Notes: generated by a model from the letters alone, not told the origin. Counted from the first letter of the stretch, positions 53,755 to 63,747 are shown. The stretch is 64,000 nt of DNA from SHVO01 sp041905795 (GCA_041905795.1 JAYRKL010000006.1:62001-126000), one strand, 5' to 3'. Numbers and translations are program-made.

Positions 53755-55473
53755 CTATTTCACTTCGAAACCGGTGCGCGAGAGGAGGGTGTAGAACTCC
53801 TTGATCGCTTTTTCCTTGTCCTGCGGCTCCGGGATATCCGCGGTGTACTCGGTGATGAAATCCTTGCGCTTCAGGTAGCCGACGACGGTGTCGCGGGCGA
53901 TGGTGGTAGCCCGGCCGACGGTGAGCACGCCGGAGGCGCAGAATGTCACCAGGCGCGACGCGCGCTCGCGGAACGGCAGGCGCTTGTCGTCCAGGCGTTC
54001 TATGACGCCTTGGGAAATGATGTAGTCCGAAACCAGTTCGTCGAACTTGTTGGCGAGCGGATCGCGCGTGCGCGCTTCCAGCCGGGAGTCCAGAACCAGC
54101 TTCTGGATGGCGGCGGCCTCCTGCAGGCGCGCTTTCTCGGTGCGGGCCTCGGGCGCGATTTTCTGGATGGTGTTGAGCTGCGCCGCCAGGTCGCGCACTT
54201 GAGCTTCAATCATGCCCTTGAAGGCCGCGTCGGCGTCGGGGTCGTACATGGCGAGCAGGTAGACGAACTTGCGCTTGCCCGAGGTCAGCTTGTCGCGCAC
54301 CCCTTCGGCCGCGCGCTTGAAGCCGGTGGCGCCGCCGATATTCGACAAACGTGCCCAGCGGCCGGTGAGCCCGGTCGCCACCGGACGTCCGCCGATGACG
54401 CCATGGTCGGTGATCAGGCGATCGAGCAGCTGGTCGTAGAACGCTTTGTCGCCGTTGGGGTCTTCGCTGTTGGTGATGCGCACGGGGCTGTCGAGATCGC
54501 GCTGGATGCGCTCGAACAGCACACGCTTCGACCGGGGCAACAGGTCGGCGACGAACAGCGAGTTCAGGAGGTCGAGCAAGTCTTCGGCGGCGAACTTGGT
54601 GGGCGTGCACTTGCCCTGCATCAAATCGATGATGCGTAGGACCGCGTCGCCGAGATGCTTGGAGACGCCGATCACGTCCTTGATCACGCTCTTGGACACA
54701 AAAATATCGGCCATCATCTCGTCGACCATGGCGCGCGCGCGTTCGTCCTTCTGCGACTTGGCGATCGGCAGCAGGTTGGCCATCTTGCCGAGCCAGCCCT
54801 GCCAGTTGGTGGTCGCGCGCGCGAAGGCGACATTCGCCATGTAGCTGCGCTCTTCGGGGTCCGGGAACTTGGCGTCGATGCGCGCCAGCATCTCGTCCAG
54901 GGTCGAGTTCTTGAGTTCCGGCAGCTGCTTCGAATCCGCCTCGCGGGCGCGGGCGGAGATCCGCTCGACCGCCTGCCAGATCAGGTCCTTGCGCTTGCGG
55001 CTGTCGCCGCCGGTGGCGCGCGCGTGCAGGCTCGCGATCTTGTCCACGGCCGACGGGACCATGGAATCGATGTTGAGCATGCGCTTGAGGTTCTTGTGGC
55101 TGTGCAGGAGCTCAAGCGGAGTCATTTCCTGCTTCTCGAGGTACTTCGAGAAAATGCGCGCCATCGTGTTGCGCGCCGTGGTCTGGTAATAGTCCGCCAC
55201 CTGTTCGCACAGCGGCGCGGCCTCGACCGGCGTGATGGAGTAGTCGGCGGTGTCTTCCGTCTCCTTCATCTGGCAGAAGATCTCGGACTCGCGGACGTTG
55301 CTCTCGGAGAACTTGGTCTCCTTGATGATCTTGACGCCGGCGATCCCCTTTTGAACCAGCAGCGACTGCGCCTTCGCCCGCGCAGCCTCTTCGCTGGCCA
55401 GGACCTCATTGATTGCCCAACGCCCGTCGCGGTGCACCTGCACCTCGAACGTGGCACGGCCAAGGACTGCCAT
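53755..55473 (-). CDS. Large conserved-looking protein of unknown function
   Basis: I do not recognise this 572-aa soluble protein. A small alpha/beta N-terminal part (FEVQVHRDGRWAINEVLAS) is followed by long helical stretches rich in charged residues (DEMLARIDAKFPDPEERSYM, DEMMADIFVSKSVIKDVIGV). There is no signal peptide or TM helix. The length and codon bias argue for a real gene. It is convergent with bufC, only six bases apart, so it does not belong to that operon. A regulatory or structural role cannot be chosen. Confidence 0.85.
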   Translation of the reverse strand: MAVLGRATFEVQVHRDGRWAINEVLASEEAARAKAQSLLVQKGIAGVKIIKETKFSESNVRESEIFCQMKETEDTADYSITPVEAAPLCEQVADYYQTTARNTMARIFSKYLEKQEMTPLELLHSHKNLKRMLNIDSMVPSAVDKIASLHARATGGDSRKRKDLIWQAVERISARAREADSKQLPELKNSTLDEMLARIDAKFPDPEERSYMANVAFARATTNWQGWLGKMANLLPIAKSQKDERARAMVDEMMADIFVSKSVIKDVIGVSKHLGDAVLRIIDLMQGKCTPTKFAAEDLLDLLNSLFVADLLPRSKRVLFERIQRDLDSPVRITNSEDPNGDKAFYDQLLDRLITDHGVIGGRPVATGLTGRWARLSNIGGATGFKRAAEGVRDKLTSGKRKFVYLLAMYDPDADAAFKGMIEAQVRDLAAQLNTIQKIAPEARTEKARLQEAAAIQKLVLDSRLEARTRDPLANKFDELVSDYIISQGVIERLDDKRLPFRERASRLVTFCASGVLTVGRATTIARDTVVGYLKRKDFITEYTADIPEPQDKEKAIKEFYTLLSRTGFEVK

Positions 55474-55693
55474 TCTGGTTGTTCCTTGCGCGTCCCGCCT
55501 TCCCCCAATTGGAGACGGGCCCCCTATCTGGGTGAGGGTGTAACAAATTCCTTAACGTTCACAAAACGGGAAATCCGGCCGTATTCCGGCGCTTTGCGTC
55601 ACCAAACCCGAAGGGCGCAGCGTTAACCAAAAACTATGAAAAACCGGCGATTATGGCGGAGTTTGCCGGGGTTTTGCCGGCATGGAGGCCGTC

Positions 55694-56443
55694 ATGAATG
55701 CCGCATCGCCCCCGTTGCGCCGCTTTTCGCTTCTTGCGCGTGCGCTGCCCGCCGCCGCGCTGATTCTGTGCCTGGGCCTTGCCGCCTGCGGCGACCAGGG
55801 CAAGGGCGAGGTCAAAGGCCTGAAGGACCAGGTGCAGACCGCTTACGGCAAGAAGGATTACCGCAAGGGCCTCGAGCTTTCGGAGAAGGGCTTCGCGCTG
55901 TCCCGGGAACTCATGGGCGACAAGGCCGCCGACACCCTCTATTTCGCGCAGGCGATCAGCGAGAACACCCTGATGCTGCGCAATGTGCGCGCCGCGATTC
56001 CGGCCTTGAAGCAGGAGATCGCCCTGCGCGCGGCCGCGAATCAGAACGAGAAGAAGCTTCAGCCGCGCCGCACCCTGCTGATCAAACTGGCGGAAGAGAA
56101 CAACGACCGCCTGACCGCCGCGGACCAGGCGGTCGCGGTGGCGCGCGGCATCCAGATGGCGCCGGGCAAGGACCCGCAGCCGGTCTACCGCGCCGACACC
56201 ATCTATCCGCCCGAGCAGTACCGCCAGAAGGTCGAGGGCGATGTGCAGGTCGGCTATGGCCTGGACGCCGCGGGCAAGGTGGTGGGCGCGCGCGTGCTGA
56301 AGGCGACGCCGCCCAATGTCTTCGACGACGCCGCGCTCGACAGTTTCCGAAGCTGGCGTTTCACGCCGATGCTCGATCCCAAGGGCGAGCCGGTGGCCGC
56401 GCAGGGATTTACCTTCACCATCGCTTTCCGGCTGGGACGCTAA
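55694..56443 (+). CDS. Lipoprotein with TonB C-terminal domain
   Basis: A 249-aa protein with a lipobox (LCLGLAACGDQGKG) and helical, TPR-like stretches (LKDQVQTAYGKKDYRKGLEL). The C-terminal domain resembles TonB: YPPEQYRQKVEGDVQVGYGL followed by SFRSWRFTPMLDPKG. It lacks the N-terminal TM helix and proline-rich spacer of true TonB, so it cannot transduce energy from ExbBD as TonB does. It may be a periplasmic or outer-membrane scaffold. The ATG used has GGAGG five bases upstream. Confidence 0.85.
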   Translation: MNAASPPLRRFSLLARALPAAALILCLGLAACGDQGKGEVKGLKDQVQTAYGKKDYRKGLELSEKGFALSRELMGDKAADTLYFAQAISENTLMLRNVRAAIPALKQEIALRAAANQNEKKLQPRRTLLIKLAEENNDRLTAADQAVAVARGIQMAPGKDPQPVYRADTIYPPEQYRQKVEGDVQVGYGLDAAGKVVGARVLKATPPNVFDDAALDSFRSWRFTPMLDPKGEPVAAQGFTFTIAFRLGR

Positions 56444-56461
56444 ACGCCCCTCGAACCGCAG

Positions 56462-56797
56462 CTACTTCTGCGCTTCCGTGAGACAGGCGGTGGCGATGCC
56501 GATCACTTTGTCGAGCACCGCCGGCGGCGGCGGTTGGCCGGTGGAGGTGGCCTGGTTATAGGCCTTCATCTCGGCCTCCGAGAGGCGCCCCTTGGTCTCG
56601 CGCACCAAGCAGGTGCACAGCTTGGCCTGATCGCCGGACACGCTCTGTCCCTGCTGCAGGAATCCGGTGCAGATTTCCATCAAAGGATCGCCGCTGGTCT
56701 TGGGCAGGCTTTGCTGGGCGGACACGGGCGCCGCCATGAGCACTGTCATGAGCGCCGCGCCCAGACCCAACGCTCTCCAGATGTGTCCCTGGCGCAT
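56462..56797 (-). CDS. Secreted cysteine-containing small protein
   Basis: A 111-aa protein with a cleavable signal (to about APVSAQQ) and four cysteines in the mature part, two of them close together in AKLCTCLVRETKGRL, suggesting disulfides. I do not recognise the family. The start is the ATG preceded by GGAG at six bases. It is convergent with the TonB-domain lipoprotein gene and divergent from the CDP-alcohol phosphotransferase gene. Its role is unknown. Confidence 0.75.
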   Translation of the reverse strand: MRQGHIWRALGLGAALMTVLMAAPVSAQQSLPKTSGDPLMEICTGFLQQGQSVSGDQAKLCTCLVRETKGRLSEAEMKAYNQATSTGQPPPPAVLDKVIGIATACLTEAQK

Positions 56798-56902
56798 GCT
56801 TTGCTCCAAATCATGCGGGCGCGTCCGGAATTGACTTGCGCCCCACCCTTCGGCGAATCAGCATAGCGAATATCAGCTGGCCGGATAAGGACGGGGTGGC
56901 CC

Positions 56903-57508
56903 ATGTTCGACCCAATTTTTTCGCGGATTCTGAGGGCGCCGATGGCGCGCGGCGCCGAAGCGCTCATGGAGCGTCAGGTCAGCGCCACGCAGGTGACGCT
57001 CGCCGGCTTCGCCGCCGCGGTGCTGTGCGCGACTGCGGTGGCCTATGGGTATTACTTCATCGGCCTGGTGTTTTTGATCGTCAACCGCCTGGCGGATGGC
57101 CTCGACGGCGCGCTGGCGCGCATGACCCATCCCACGGATTTCGGCGCCTATCTCGATATGGTGCTGGACTTCGTGGCGTTCACCGCCATCGCCGGCAGTT
57201 TCGCGGCCGGCAGGCCCGAACACGCCATCGCCGCGGTGGTGGTGACCGCGAGCCTGATGGGCCTGGCGTCGACCTTCCTGGGCTTCGCGGTGATCGCGGC
57301 CGCGCGCGGCCTGATCCCGGACATGCAGAGCAAGCCGTTCACCCTCGCCGGCGGCATCGTCGAAACCAGCGAAATCACGGTGTTCCTGCTGGTGGTCCTG
57401 GTGTGGCCGGATCTGTTCCCGACCGCGGCCTGGATCTTCTCCGCCGCCTGCTGGATCACCATGGCCCAGCGCATCTTCGAGGCGCGGGCGACTTTTGAAC
57501 GCGGCTAA
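56903..57508 (+). CDS. CDP-alcohol phosphatidyltransferase family protein
   Basis: A 201-aa integral membrane enzyme of phospholipid head-group transfer. The CDP-OH-P signature D-G-x2-D-G-x2-A-R-x8-G-x3-D-x3-D is complete: D65-G-L-D-G, A72-R73, G81, D85, D89 in ADGLDGALARMTHPTDFG and AYLDMVLDF. About five TM helices are visible. The head group is undetermined; candidates include phosphatidylglycerol-phosphate, phosphatidylserine or inositol types. It stands alone, so neighbours do not decide. Confidence 0.9.
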   Translation: MFDPIFSRILRAPMARGAEALMERQVSATQVTLAGFAAAVLCATAVAYGYYFIGLVFLIVNRLADGLDGALARMTHPTDFGAYLDMVLDFVAFTAIAGSFAAGRPEHAIAAVVVTASLMGLASTFLGFAVIAAARGLIPDMQSKPFTLAGGIVETSEITVFLLVVLVWPDLFPTAAWIFSAACWITMAQRIFEARATFERG

Positions 57509-57595
57509 CGCCGCTAGTTGGCGGCCTTCCGCCGCCGGGTGAGCGCGGCTTGAGTTCTCTTTAGCCGACTTAGTGGGCTTCAGAAGGAAGTCGCG

Positions 57596-58060
57596 TTAGG
57601 CGGCCTGGTGGGCTTCCGATTGCGTCAGCAGCGTATAGAGGCCGTCGGCGGTATCGGCGCCGCGCAGCTTCTCGCACATCGACGAATCGCGCAGCAGGCG
57701 CGACACCCGGGCCAGCGCCTTCAGGTGGTCGGCGCCGGCACCTTCGGGCGCCAGCAGCAGGAAGATCAGGTCGACCGGCTGTTCGTCGATGGCGTCGAAA
57801 TCGATCGCCTTGTCGGCTCGCGCGAAGAAGCCATAGAGACGGTTGAACTCGGCCAGCTTGCCGTGGGGTATCGCGATGCCGTTGCCGACGCCGGTGGTGC
57901 CCAGGCGTTCGCGCTCCATCAGGGTTTCGAAGATCTTGCGGTCATTCACGCCGGTGATGGCGCCGGCGTGTCGGGCCAAATCCTGAAGGGCCTGCTTCTT
58001 GTTCCCCGCCTTGAGATGGGCAACGACCGCTTCGGGCTGCAACAAATCGCTGATTTCCAT
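57596..58060 (-). CDS. ptsN: PTS IIA-like nitrogen regulatory protein (EIIANtr)
   Basis: A 154-aa EIIA domain of the nitrogen phosphotransferase system, phosphorylated by NPr and influencing nitrogen and potassium responses. The phosphorylated histidine is H66 in GNGIAIPHGKLAEFNRL. The family's MEISDLLQPEAVVAHLKAGN start is clear, so the long upstream frame is not used. It follows rpoN on the same strand, the usual partner, but the intervening hibernation-factor gene hpf seen in many relatives is missing. Confidence 0.95.
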   Translation of the reverse strand: MEISDLLQPEAVVAHLKAGNKKQALQDLARHAGAITGVNDRKIFETLMERERLGTTGVGNGIAIPHGKLAEFNRLYGFFARADKAIDFDAIDEQPVDLIFLLLAPEGAGADHLKALARVSRLLRDSSMCEKLRGADTADGLYTLLTQSEAHQAA

Positions 58061-58473
58061 ACGTACGCCTTTACGCTCCGCTCGCGGCAAAAATCCCCTC
58101 CGCGATATCCCGGGCAACATCTTATGTAGTGAATCCGGAAGCTGCATGCCGCCCCTGAAGCGGCGTCCCTTACTGTTTTCGCCGGGTTGGCGCTTTAACG
58201 CGCGGCAAATCGTGCGTTTGTTCACCCATCACGATCGGGTGAGGAAACGCCATCAGCCGCGCTTTTACAGAGCGACAACCCCGCCAATCCGAGCACCAGT
58301 GTCCGGTGCGTCCCGCCGCGCTTTTATGTCCAAGCCCAGGGCCCGGCGTGCGCGGTCTTTCGTAAGCCGTCCAAAAAAGTGGCGGAACATATGCGCGCAC
58401 GCCGCACCGAGTCAAGATTGCGCCCTGAAAGGTGTCATAACGCCGCGTTAAACCGCTGGACCGGGGTTCCGGC
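58061..58473. other. Gap between rpoN and ptsN, no gene recognised
   Basis: About 410 bp without a convincing gene. It holds a 21-bp inverted repeat, TCACCC..GGGTGA, at 58222-58242, which could be an operator or small hairpin. No HPF/RaiA-like sequence is seen in any frame. The stretch probably contains the ptsN promoter. Confidence 0.5.
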
Positions 58474-59970
58474 TCAGCGCAATCCGAGGACCAGGCTCTT
58501 GTCGCGCCGGCGCTGCACCGAGGACGGAATATTCAGGGAATCCCTGTACTTGGCGACCGTGCGCCGCGCCACTTCGACGCCACCTTCACGCAGCACGTCG
58601 ACGATGCGGTCGTCGGACAGGATGTCATCGGCGGTCTCGGCGTCGATCAGCACCTTGATGCGGTGACGCACGGCCTCGGCGGAATGAAGCTCGGTGCCGC
58701 CCGAGGACGGCAGCCCCTGGGTGAAGAAATATTTCAGCTCGAAGATCCCGCGCGGCGTGGCCATGTATTTGTTGGTGGTGACGCGGCTGACGGTGCTTTC
58801 GTGCATTTCGATCGCCTCGGCGATATCGCGCAGGATCAGGGGTTTCAGGTGCGTGACCCCGAACCGGAAAAACGCCTCCTGCTGCTTCACCAGTTCCGCT
58901 GCCACCTTGAGGATGGTCTCGGCGCGCTGGTGCAGCGCCTTCACCAGCCAGTTGGCCGACTGCAGGCGCTCGGCCAGGAATTGCTTGTCGGCTTTCTTCG
59001 CCGTCTTGCCGATGTCGGAGATATAGCTGCGGTTGACCAGCACGCGCGGCAGGGTGTCGCTGTTGAGTTCGACCCGCCAGCCGCCGCCGGGCTGCTGGCT
59101 CATGATCACATCGGGCACGACGGCGGCGCCCACCACAGGTTCGAATTTCAGAGCCGGTTTGGGATCGAGCGCCCGCACCTCGGCGATCATGTCCTGCAGG
59201 TCTTCGGTAGAAACGCCGCAGACGTCCTTGAGCTTCCTGAGGTCGCGCGCCGCCAGGAGTTCGATATTGGCGACGAAAGCTTCCATCGCCGGATCGAAGC
59301 GGTTGCGGTCGATCAATTGCAGCTTGAGGCATTCCTTGAGGTCGCGGGCGAAGATGCCGGCTGGATCGAACCTGTGCATGATCGCCAGCACCGCTTCGAT
59401 GCGGTTTTGCGCAACCCCCAGCTGCCCCGCGGCCTCGGCCAGGTCGAGGCGCAGGTAGCCGCTCTCGTCCAGGTGGTCGATCAGGTACATGCCGATGAAG
59501 CGGTCGGCGGGATCGCTGACGGCAAGATTGAGCTGCTGCACCAGGTGGCTGTGCAGGTCGGGCGTATCGACGAGGGTCCGCTCCAGGTCCGGCATCTCGC
59601 CGTGGCCGCCGGCGCCCCAGTCGCTGGAACTGTTGGTATCGAAGCTGGTTTCACCGCTGTCGGCGAGCCCGGCGTCGTTGTCCGCCACGCCGGCCTCGAT
59701 ATCCATGGGCGATTCATCCTGCCCGTCCACGGTGTCGATCACGGACAGCCCGTCTTCCGTGCGGTCGTCGGCGTTGCCGGCGCCCTCGGCCAGCGCGCCG
59801 GCTTCGCCGCTCTCGTCGGACTCCAGCAGCGGATTGGATTCCAGTTCCTGGGCGATGTACTCGGTAAGCTCGACCGACGACAGTTGCAGCAATTTGATCG
59901 CCTGCTGCAATTGCGGCGTGATGACCAGGCTTTGGGTCTGTCGCAGATCTAGGCGAGGCGATAGAGCCAT
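58474..59970 (-). CDS. rpoN: RNA polymerase sigma-54 factor
   Basis: A 498-aa sigma factor for enhancer-dependent promoters (-24/-12). The N-terminal activator-interaction region opens PRLDLRQTQSLVITPQLQQA and includes IAQELESNPLLE. An acidic linker (about 55-125) follows. The core-binding and DNA-binding regions are present, with the RpoN box ARRTVAKYRDSLNIPSSVQR at the C-terminus contacting the -24 element. Length is normal. lptB lies upstream on the same strand, a standard proteobacterial order. Confidence 0.97.
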   Translation of the reverse strand: MALSPRLDLRQTQSLVITPQLQQAIKLLQLSSVELTEYIAQELESNPLLESDESGEAGALAEGAGNADDRTEDGLSVIDTVDGQDESPMDIEAGVADNDAGLADSGETSFDTNSSSDWGAGGHGEMPDLERTLVDTPDLHSHLVQQLNLAVSDPADRFIGMYLIDHLDESGYLRLDLAEAAGQLGVAQNRIEAVLAIMHRFDPAGIFARDLKECLKLQLIDRNRFDPAMEAFVANIELLAARDLRKLKDVCGVSTEDLQDMIAEVRALDPKPALKFEPVVGAAVVPDVIMSQQPGGGWRVELNSDTLPRVLVNRSYISDIGKTAKKADKQFLAERLQSANWLVKALHQRAETILKVAAELVKQQEAFFRFGVTHLKPLILRDIAEAIEMHESTVSRVTTNKYMATPRGIFELKYFFTQGLPSSGGTELHSAEAVRHRIKVLIDAETADDILSDDRIVDVLREGGVEVARRTVAKYRDSLNIPSSVQRRRDKSLVLGLR

Positions 59971-59990
59971 GGCTTTGTGCCGGCCTCCTT

Positions 59991-60051
59991 GAGCGTGTCC
60001 CGGAAAAGCGGCAATCGGTTTTGCTTCCGGACACGCGACAAAAACAAAAAG

Positions 60052-60056
<5 letters not shown>
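59991..60056. repeat. Dispersed intergenic repeat, copy E (diverged)
   Basis: It reads GAGCGTGTCCCGGAAAAGCG and ends CAAAAAGCTAGAGG. The stem GCGTGTCC..GGACACGC replaces the CATTTTC stem of copies A and B, but spacing and the trailing GCGACAAAAAC block match, so it is the same family. It fills the rpoN-lptB gap. The lptB stop TAG lies in its right end. Confidence 0.75.
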
Positions 60057-60825
<769 letters not shown>

Positions 60826-60859
60826 GCCGATCCTCTTACGGAAAATTTGGGGTGCGGCA

Positions 60860-61765
60860 TCATGGCGAGGCCGGGTCTGCTTTGGGCGCGATCAGCGCGC
60901 GCACGCGGGAGGCATCTTTCACACCGGGCTGGCCGGCCTGGGCGGCGCTGCCGAACAGCTTGCTGGTGCCGCCCTTGACGTTCACGGTCGCAAAGCCGCC
61001 GCTGAGCTGATTGGTGCCCTGGGTGATCTTGACCCCGCCGTCGAGCGTCGCCATGCCGCTGTCGATATTGTAGGCGCCGCGTTCGCCGCGGATGATTTCC
61101 TTCGCGGTCTCCATGCGCACGTTGCCGAAGCCCTGCACGTAATTGATGTCGCCGCGCGAGCGCCCGAGGATCTGCGAGCGGCCTTTGGCCGGCACTTTAG
61201 CCGCTGGGGCCTCCGGCGAGCTTTCGCGGAAGAACGCCACCAGGCGGTCCGCGAACAGGCGGTGCTTGCTCTTGTCCTCGGCGAAAGCCTCCCCCTCGGC
61301 CACCGCCACGCCTTCGTTGGACCAGTACTGCAGCACCTTGTGCGCCTGGACCTGGCCGTCGGGACTGGTGAGCGAAACGTTGCGGCCCTCCATCACCAGG
61401 ACCGCCTTGTCGATGTCGTACACCGCCGCATCGCCGCTGGCGGTTTCGTTTTCGGACTTCATCATGACATTGCCGGCGGCATAGACCCGGTAGACCTCGT
61501 CGCCGCCGCCCGGCCGCGGCCGGTAATCGGCGATCAGCTCATCGGCCGTGACGCTGACCGCGCCTTGGACCGCCTTGGCGTTGCCGCGGGCGATGACGCG
61601 CCTGCTGTCCTGGTGCAGCTCGAAGCCGTTCTCGGAGGTGATCTCCACCGGCTCGCCGGAGTCCCGGGGCGTGAACGACAGCGACTGCGCGAAAGCTCCC
61701 GCCGCGGCGGCCATGCCCGCCGCCGCGGTCACCGCCGCGAACAGGCTTTTTGCAGAAAAACTCAT
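60860..61765 (-). CDS. lptA: Periplasmic LPS bridge protein LptA (long form)
   Basis: Soluble OstA/LptA protein forming the periplasmic bridge for LPS. The 301-aa product has a signal peptide ending about GAFAQS and beta-jellyroll repeats (ITSENGFELHQDSRRVIARG, AKAVQGAVSVTADEL, FGNVRMETAKEII). It is much longer than E. coli LptA (185 aa): a linker (ESSPEAPAAKVPAKGRSQ) and extra C-terminal strands are present. It overlaps the lptC stop by four bases. Confidence 0.9.
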   Translation of the reverse strand: MSFSAKSLFAAVTAAAGMAAAAGAFAQSLSFTPRDSGEPVEITSENGFELHQDSRRVIARGNAKAVQGAVSVTADELIADYRPRPGGGDEVYRVYAAGNVMMKSENETASGDAAVYDIDKAVLVMEGRNVSLTSPDGQVQAHKVLQYWSNEGVAVAEGEAFAEDKSKHRLFADRLVAFFRESSPEAPAAKVPAKGRSQILGRSRGDINYVQGFGNVRMETAKEIIRGERGAYNIDSGMATLDGGVKITQGTNQLSGGFATVNVKGGTSKLFGSAAQAGQPGVKDASRVRALIAPKADPASP

Positions 61766-62529
61766 TTCGGCGCTCCCGCGGGGGTCTTCGCATCAGGGGT
61801 CTTCGCATCGGGGATCTTCGCATCGAGGGTCTTGGCGTCCGGCGCCTTGGTCTCCTCGGTCTTGGCCGGCTTGTTGTTCAAGACCAGCCGCGACTTTCCG
61901 GTGAACCGGATCACCTTGTCGTTCTTGTTGTAGGAAAAGCCCGAGGCCTCGAGCGTGCCGAAGCTGCCCTCGCCCGTGACTTTCGCGTTGCCGCTGGCGC
62001 TGCCGTCCTTGAGCATGATGCGCGCCTGGGAGGTCTTGAGCTTGCCCTGGGCCTGGTCGAGGGTGACCTCGCCGGTCAGCTCGACTTCCTGTTTGTCGCG
62101 GTCATAGACGCCTGCGCTGGCCGACGCGTTCATGGCGTTGCCGTTGCTCAAGGTGATCTCGGCCTTGGGCTTGTCCAGTTCGATGGTCTTGTCGTCGTTG
62201 GTACCTTGGCGGACGCTCTCGGCGGTCACCGAATAGGGCTGGCCCTTGTCGTCGGTGCCGAAATAGCGCGCCTTGGTCATGGCGAGCGCGCGGCCGTTGG
62301 CGTCCTTCGCGGGAGCAACCCGGATGCGCTCCTCCTGCTGGCGGAACAGCGGCAGCACCAGCACCACCAGCAGCAGCACGCCCGCCGCCACCGGCAGGGC
62401 GACTTTCATGATCTGCACAAAACGGCTGTACTGGCCGACCGCGGCCGCCGTCTTCTCGGGTTGCGGCGGCTGCGGTTTCCAGAAGGCGCCCTTCCTGGCG
62501 TCGGGTCCGTTGTCGGTAGCGGCGGTCAT
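61762..62529 (-). CDS. lptC: LPS export protein LptC with repetitive tail
   Basis: A 255-aa single-pass protein linking LptFG to LptA. A cytoplasmic N-terminus, one TM helix (KVALPVAAGVLLLVVLVLPL near 52) and a periplasmic jellyroll follow, in the usual order. The C-terminal tail is unusual: a run of Asp-Ala-Lys units (LDAKIPDAKTPDAKTP) encoded by 15-bp tandem repeats. It overlaps kdsD (ATGA) and lptA (ATGA), so the three are co-translated. Confidence 0.9.
   Translation of the reverse strand: MTAATDNGPDARKGAFWKPQPPQPEKTAAAVGQYSRFVQIMKVALPVAAGVLLLVVLVLPLFRQQEERIRVAPAKDANGRALAMTKARYFGTDDKGQPYSVTAESVRQGTNDDKTIELDKPKAEITLSNGNAMNASASAGVYDRDKQEVELTGEVTLDQAQGKLKTSQARIMLKDGSASGNAKVTGEGSFGTLEASGFSYNKNDKVIRFTGKSRLVLNNKPAKTEETKAPDAKTLDAKIPDAKTPDAKTPAGAPK
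61782..61841. repeat. Four 15-bp tandem repeats in the lptC 3' end
   Basis: Units of GGGTCTTCGCATCAG type occur in register four times, the last one diverged. They encode the DAK tail of LptC. Being in-frame, expansion or loss by slippage would only change tail length. Confidence 0.85.
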
Positions 62530-63506
62530 ACCGCCCCCGCGCGCAGCACGTCGTGAAGACGCAGGATGCCGACCGGCCGTTCACCTTCGACCACGAACAC
62601 GCAGCCGACCTTCCACTCGTTCATGCGCCGCAGCGCTTCCGCCGCCAGGACGTTGCGGGTGGTGGCCTTGGGCGCCTTGGTCATGACGTCGCCGGCGGTC
62701 AGGGTCAGCAGCGACCCGATGTGACGGCGCAGGTCGCCGTCGGTGACGATGCCGATCAGCTTGCCGGCGTCATCGATCACGCCCGCGACGCCGAAGGTCT
62801 TGCTGGTCATATAGGGCACGACTTCGGCCATGGGCGTGTGCGGCTTCACCAGCGGTAATTCATCGCCGGTGTGCATCAGTTCCTCGACCTTGAACAATTT
62901 CCGCCCAAGGTGGCCGCCGGGGTGGAACACCTTGTATTCGTCGGCGGTGAAGCCGCGGCGCTCGAGCAGCGCCACCGCCAGGGCATCGCCCAGGGCCAAG
63001 GTCAGGGTCGTGGAGGTGGTGGGCGCTTCGACCACGGCGCAGGCTTCGCCGACCGGGGGCAGCAACAGCACCACATCGGCACCGGTCGCCAGCGACGACT
63101 GCGCGCGGCTGGTGATGGCGATGAGCGGAATCCCGAAACGCCGGGTGTACGCGACCACGTCGCGCAATTCGCCGGCTTCGCCGGAATTGGAGATGGCGAG
63201 CACGGCGTCGGCCTTGCCGATCATGCCCATGTCGCCGTGGCTGGCCTCGCCCGCGTGCACAAAGAAGGCGGGGGTGCCGGTGGAGGCGAGCGTGGCGGCG
63301 ATCTTGCGTCCGACATGGCCCGACTTGCCGACGCCGGTGACGATCACCCGGCCGGAGATTTTTGCGCAGGTGTCCAGGGCGGCGACGAACGCCGCGCCCA
63401 GGCCGTCGCCCAGGGCCTTCAAGCCGTCGCGGGCATGGTCCAGCACCTGCCGGGCACAGGCGATATCGCTTTGAGTCGGCGAGGTTTTAGCGAGGGGCTT
63501 GTTCAT
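62526..63506 (-). CDS. kdsD: Arabinose-5-phosphate isomerase
   Basis: Converts ribulose-5-phosphate to arabinose-5-phosphate, the first step of Kdo synthesis for LPS. The 326-aa protein has an N-terminal SIS domain (VTGVGKSGHVGRKIAATLA, then VHAGEASHGDMGMI with the catalytic histidine) and two C-terminal CBS domains (LPLVKPHTPMAEVVPYMTSK; IVTDGDLRRHIGS). It leads the kdsD-lptC-lptA-lptB set, a typical arrangement. The ATG is well placed. Confidence 0.97.
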   Translation of the reverse strand: MNKPLAKTSPTQSDIACARQVLDHARDGLKALGDGLGAAFVAALDTCAKISGRVIVTGVGKSGHVGRKIAATLASTGTPAFFVHAGEASHGDMGMIGKADAVLAISNSGEAGELRDVVAYTRRFGIPLIAITSRAQSSLATGADVVLLLPPVGEACAVVEAPTTSTTLTLALGDALAVALLERRGFTADEYKVFHPGGHLGRKLFKVEELMHTGDELPLVKPHTPMAEVVPYMTSKTFGVAGVIDDAGKLIGIVTDGDLRRHIGSLLTLTAGDVMTKAPKATTRNVLAAEALRRMNEWKVGCVFVVEGERPVGILRLHDVLRAGAV

Positions 63507-63747
63507 TGTCCTAGCGTGTGTGGCCCATGCGATGGGGGACGCGCGGCGAGAGTATGCCCAAGCCGGTTAAAAAATGGGTACAGTTTATTGCAATCCGCAT
63601 GCCAACCTTATCTTGACCCGGAAGATAACCCCTCGAGTCTCCCCGAAGTGTCCCGGACATATGGCAATAACGGGCCTGTCCGCAAGAACCGGCGGAGATC
63701 GTTCTTATAAAAAGATCAATTATTTAAGGCCCCGGCAGCACGGCGCC

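Noticed and set aside
57509..57595. Hairpin-like GGCGG..CCGCC sequence after the CDP-alcohol phosphotransferase gene
   Set aside because: The stem is imperfect and there is no T-run, so it is not called a terminator.
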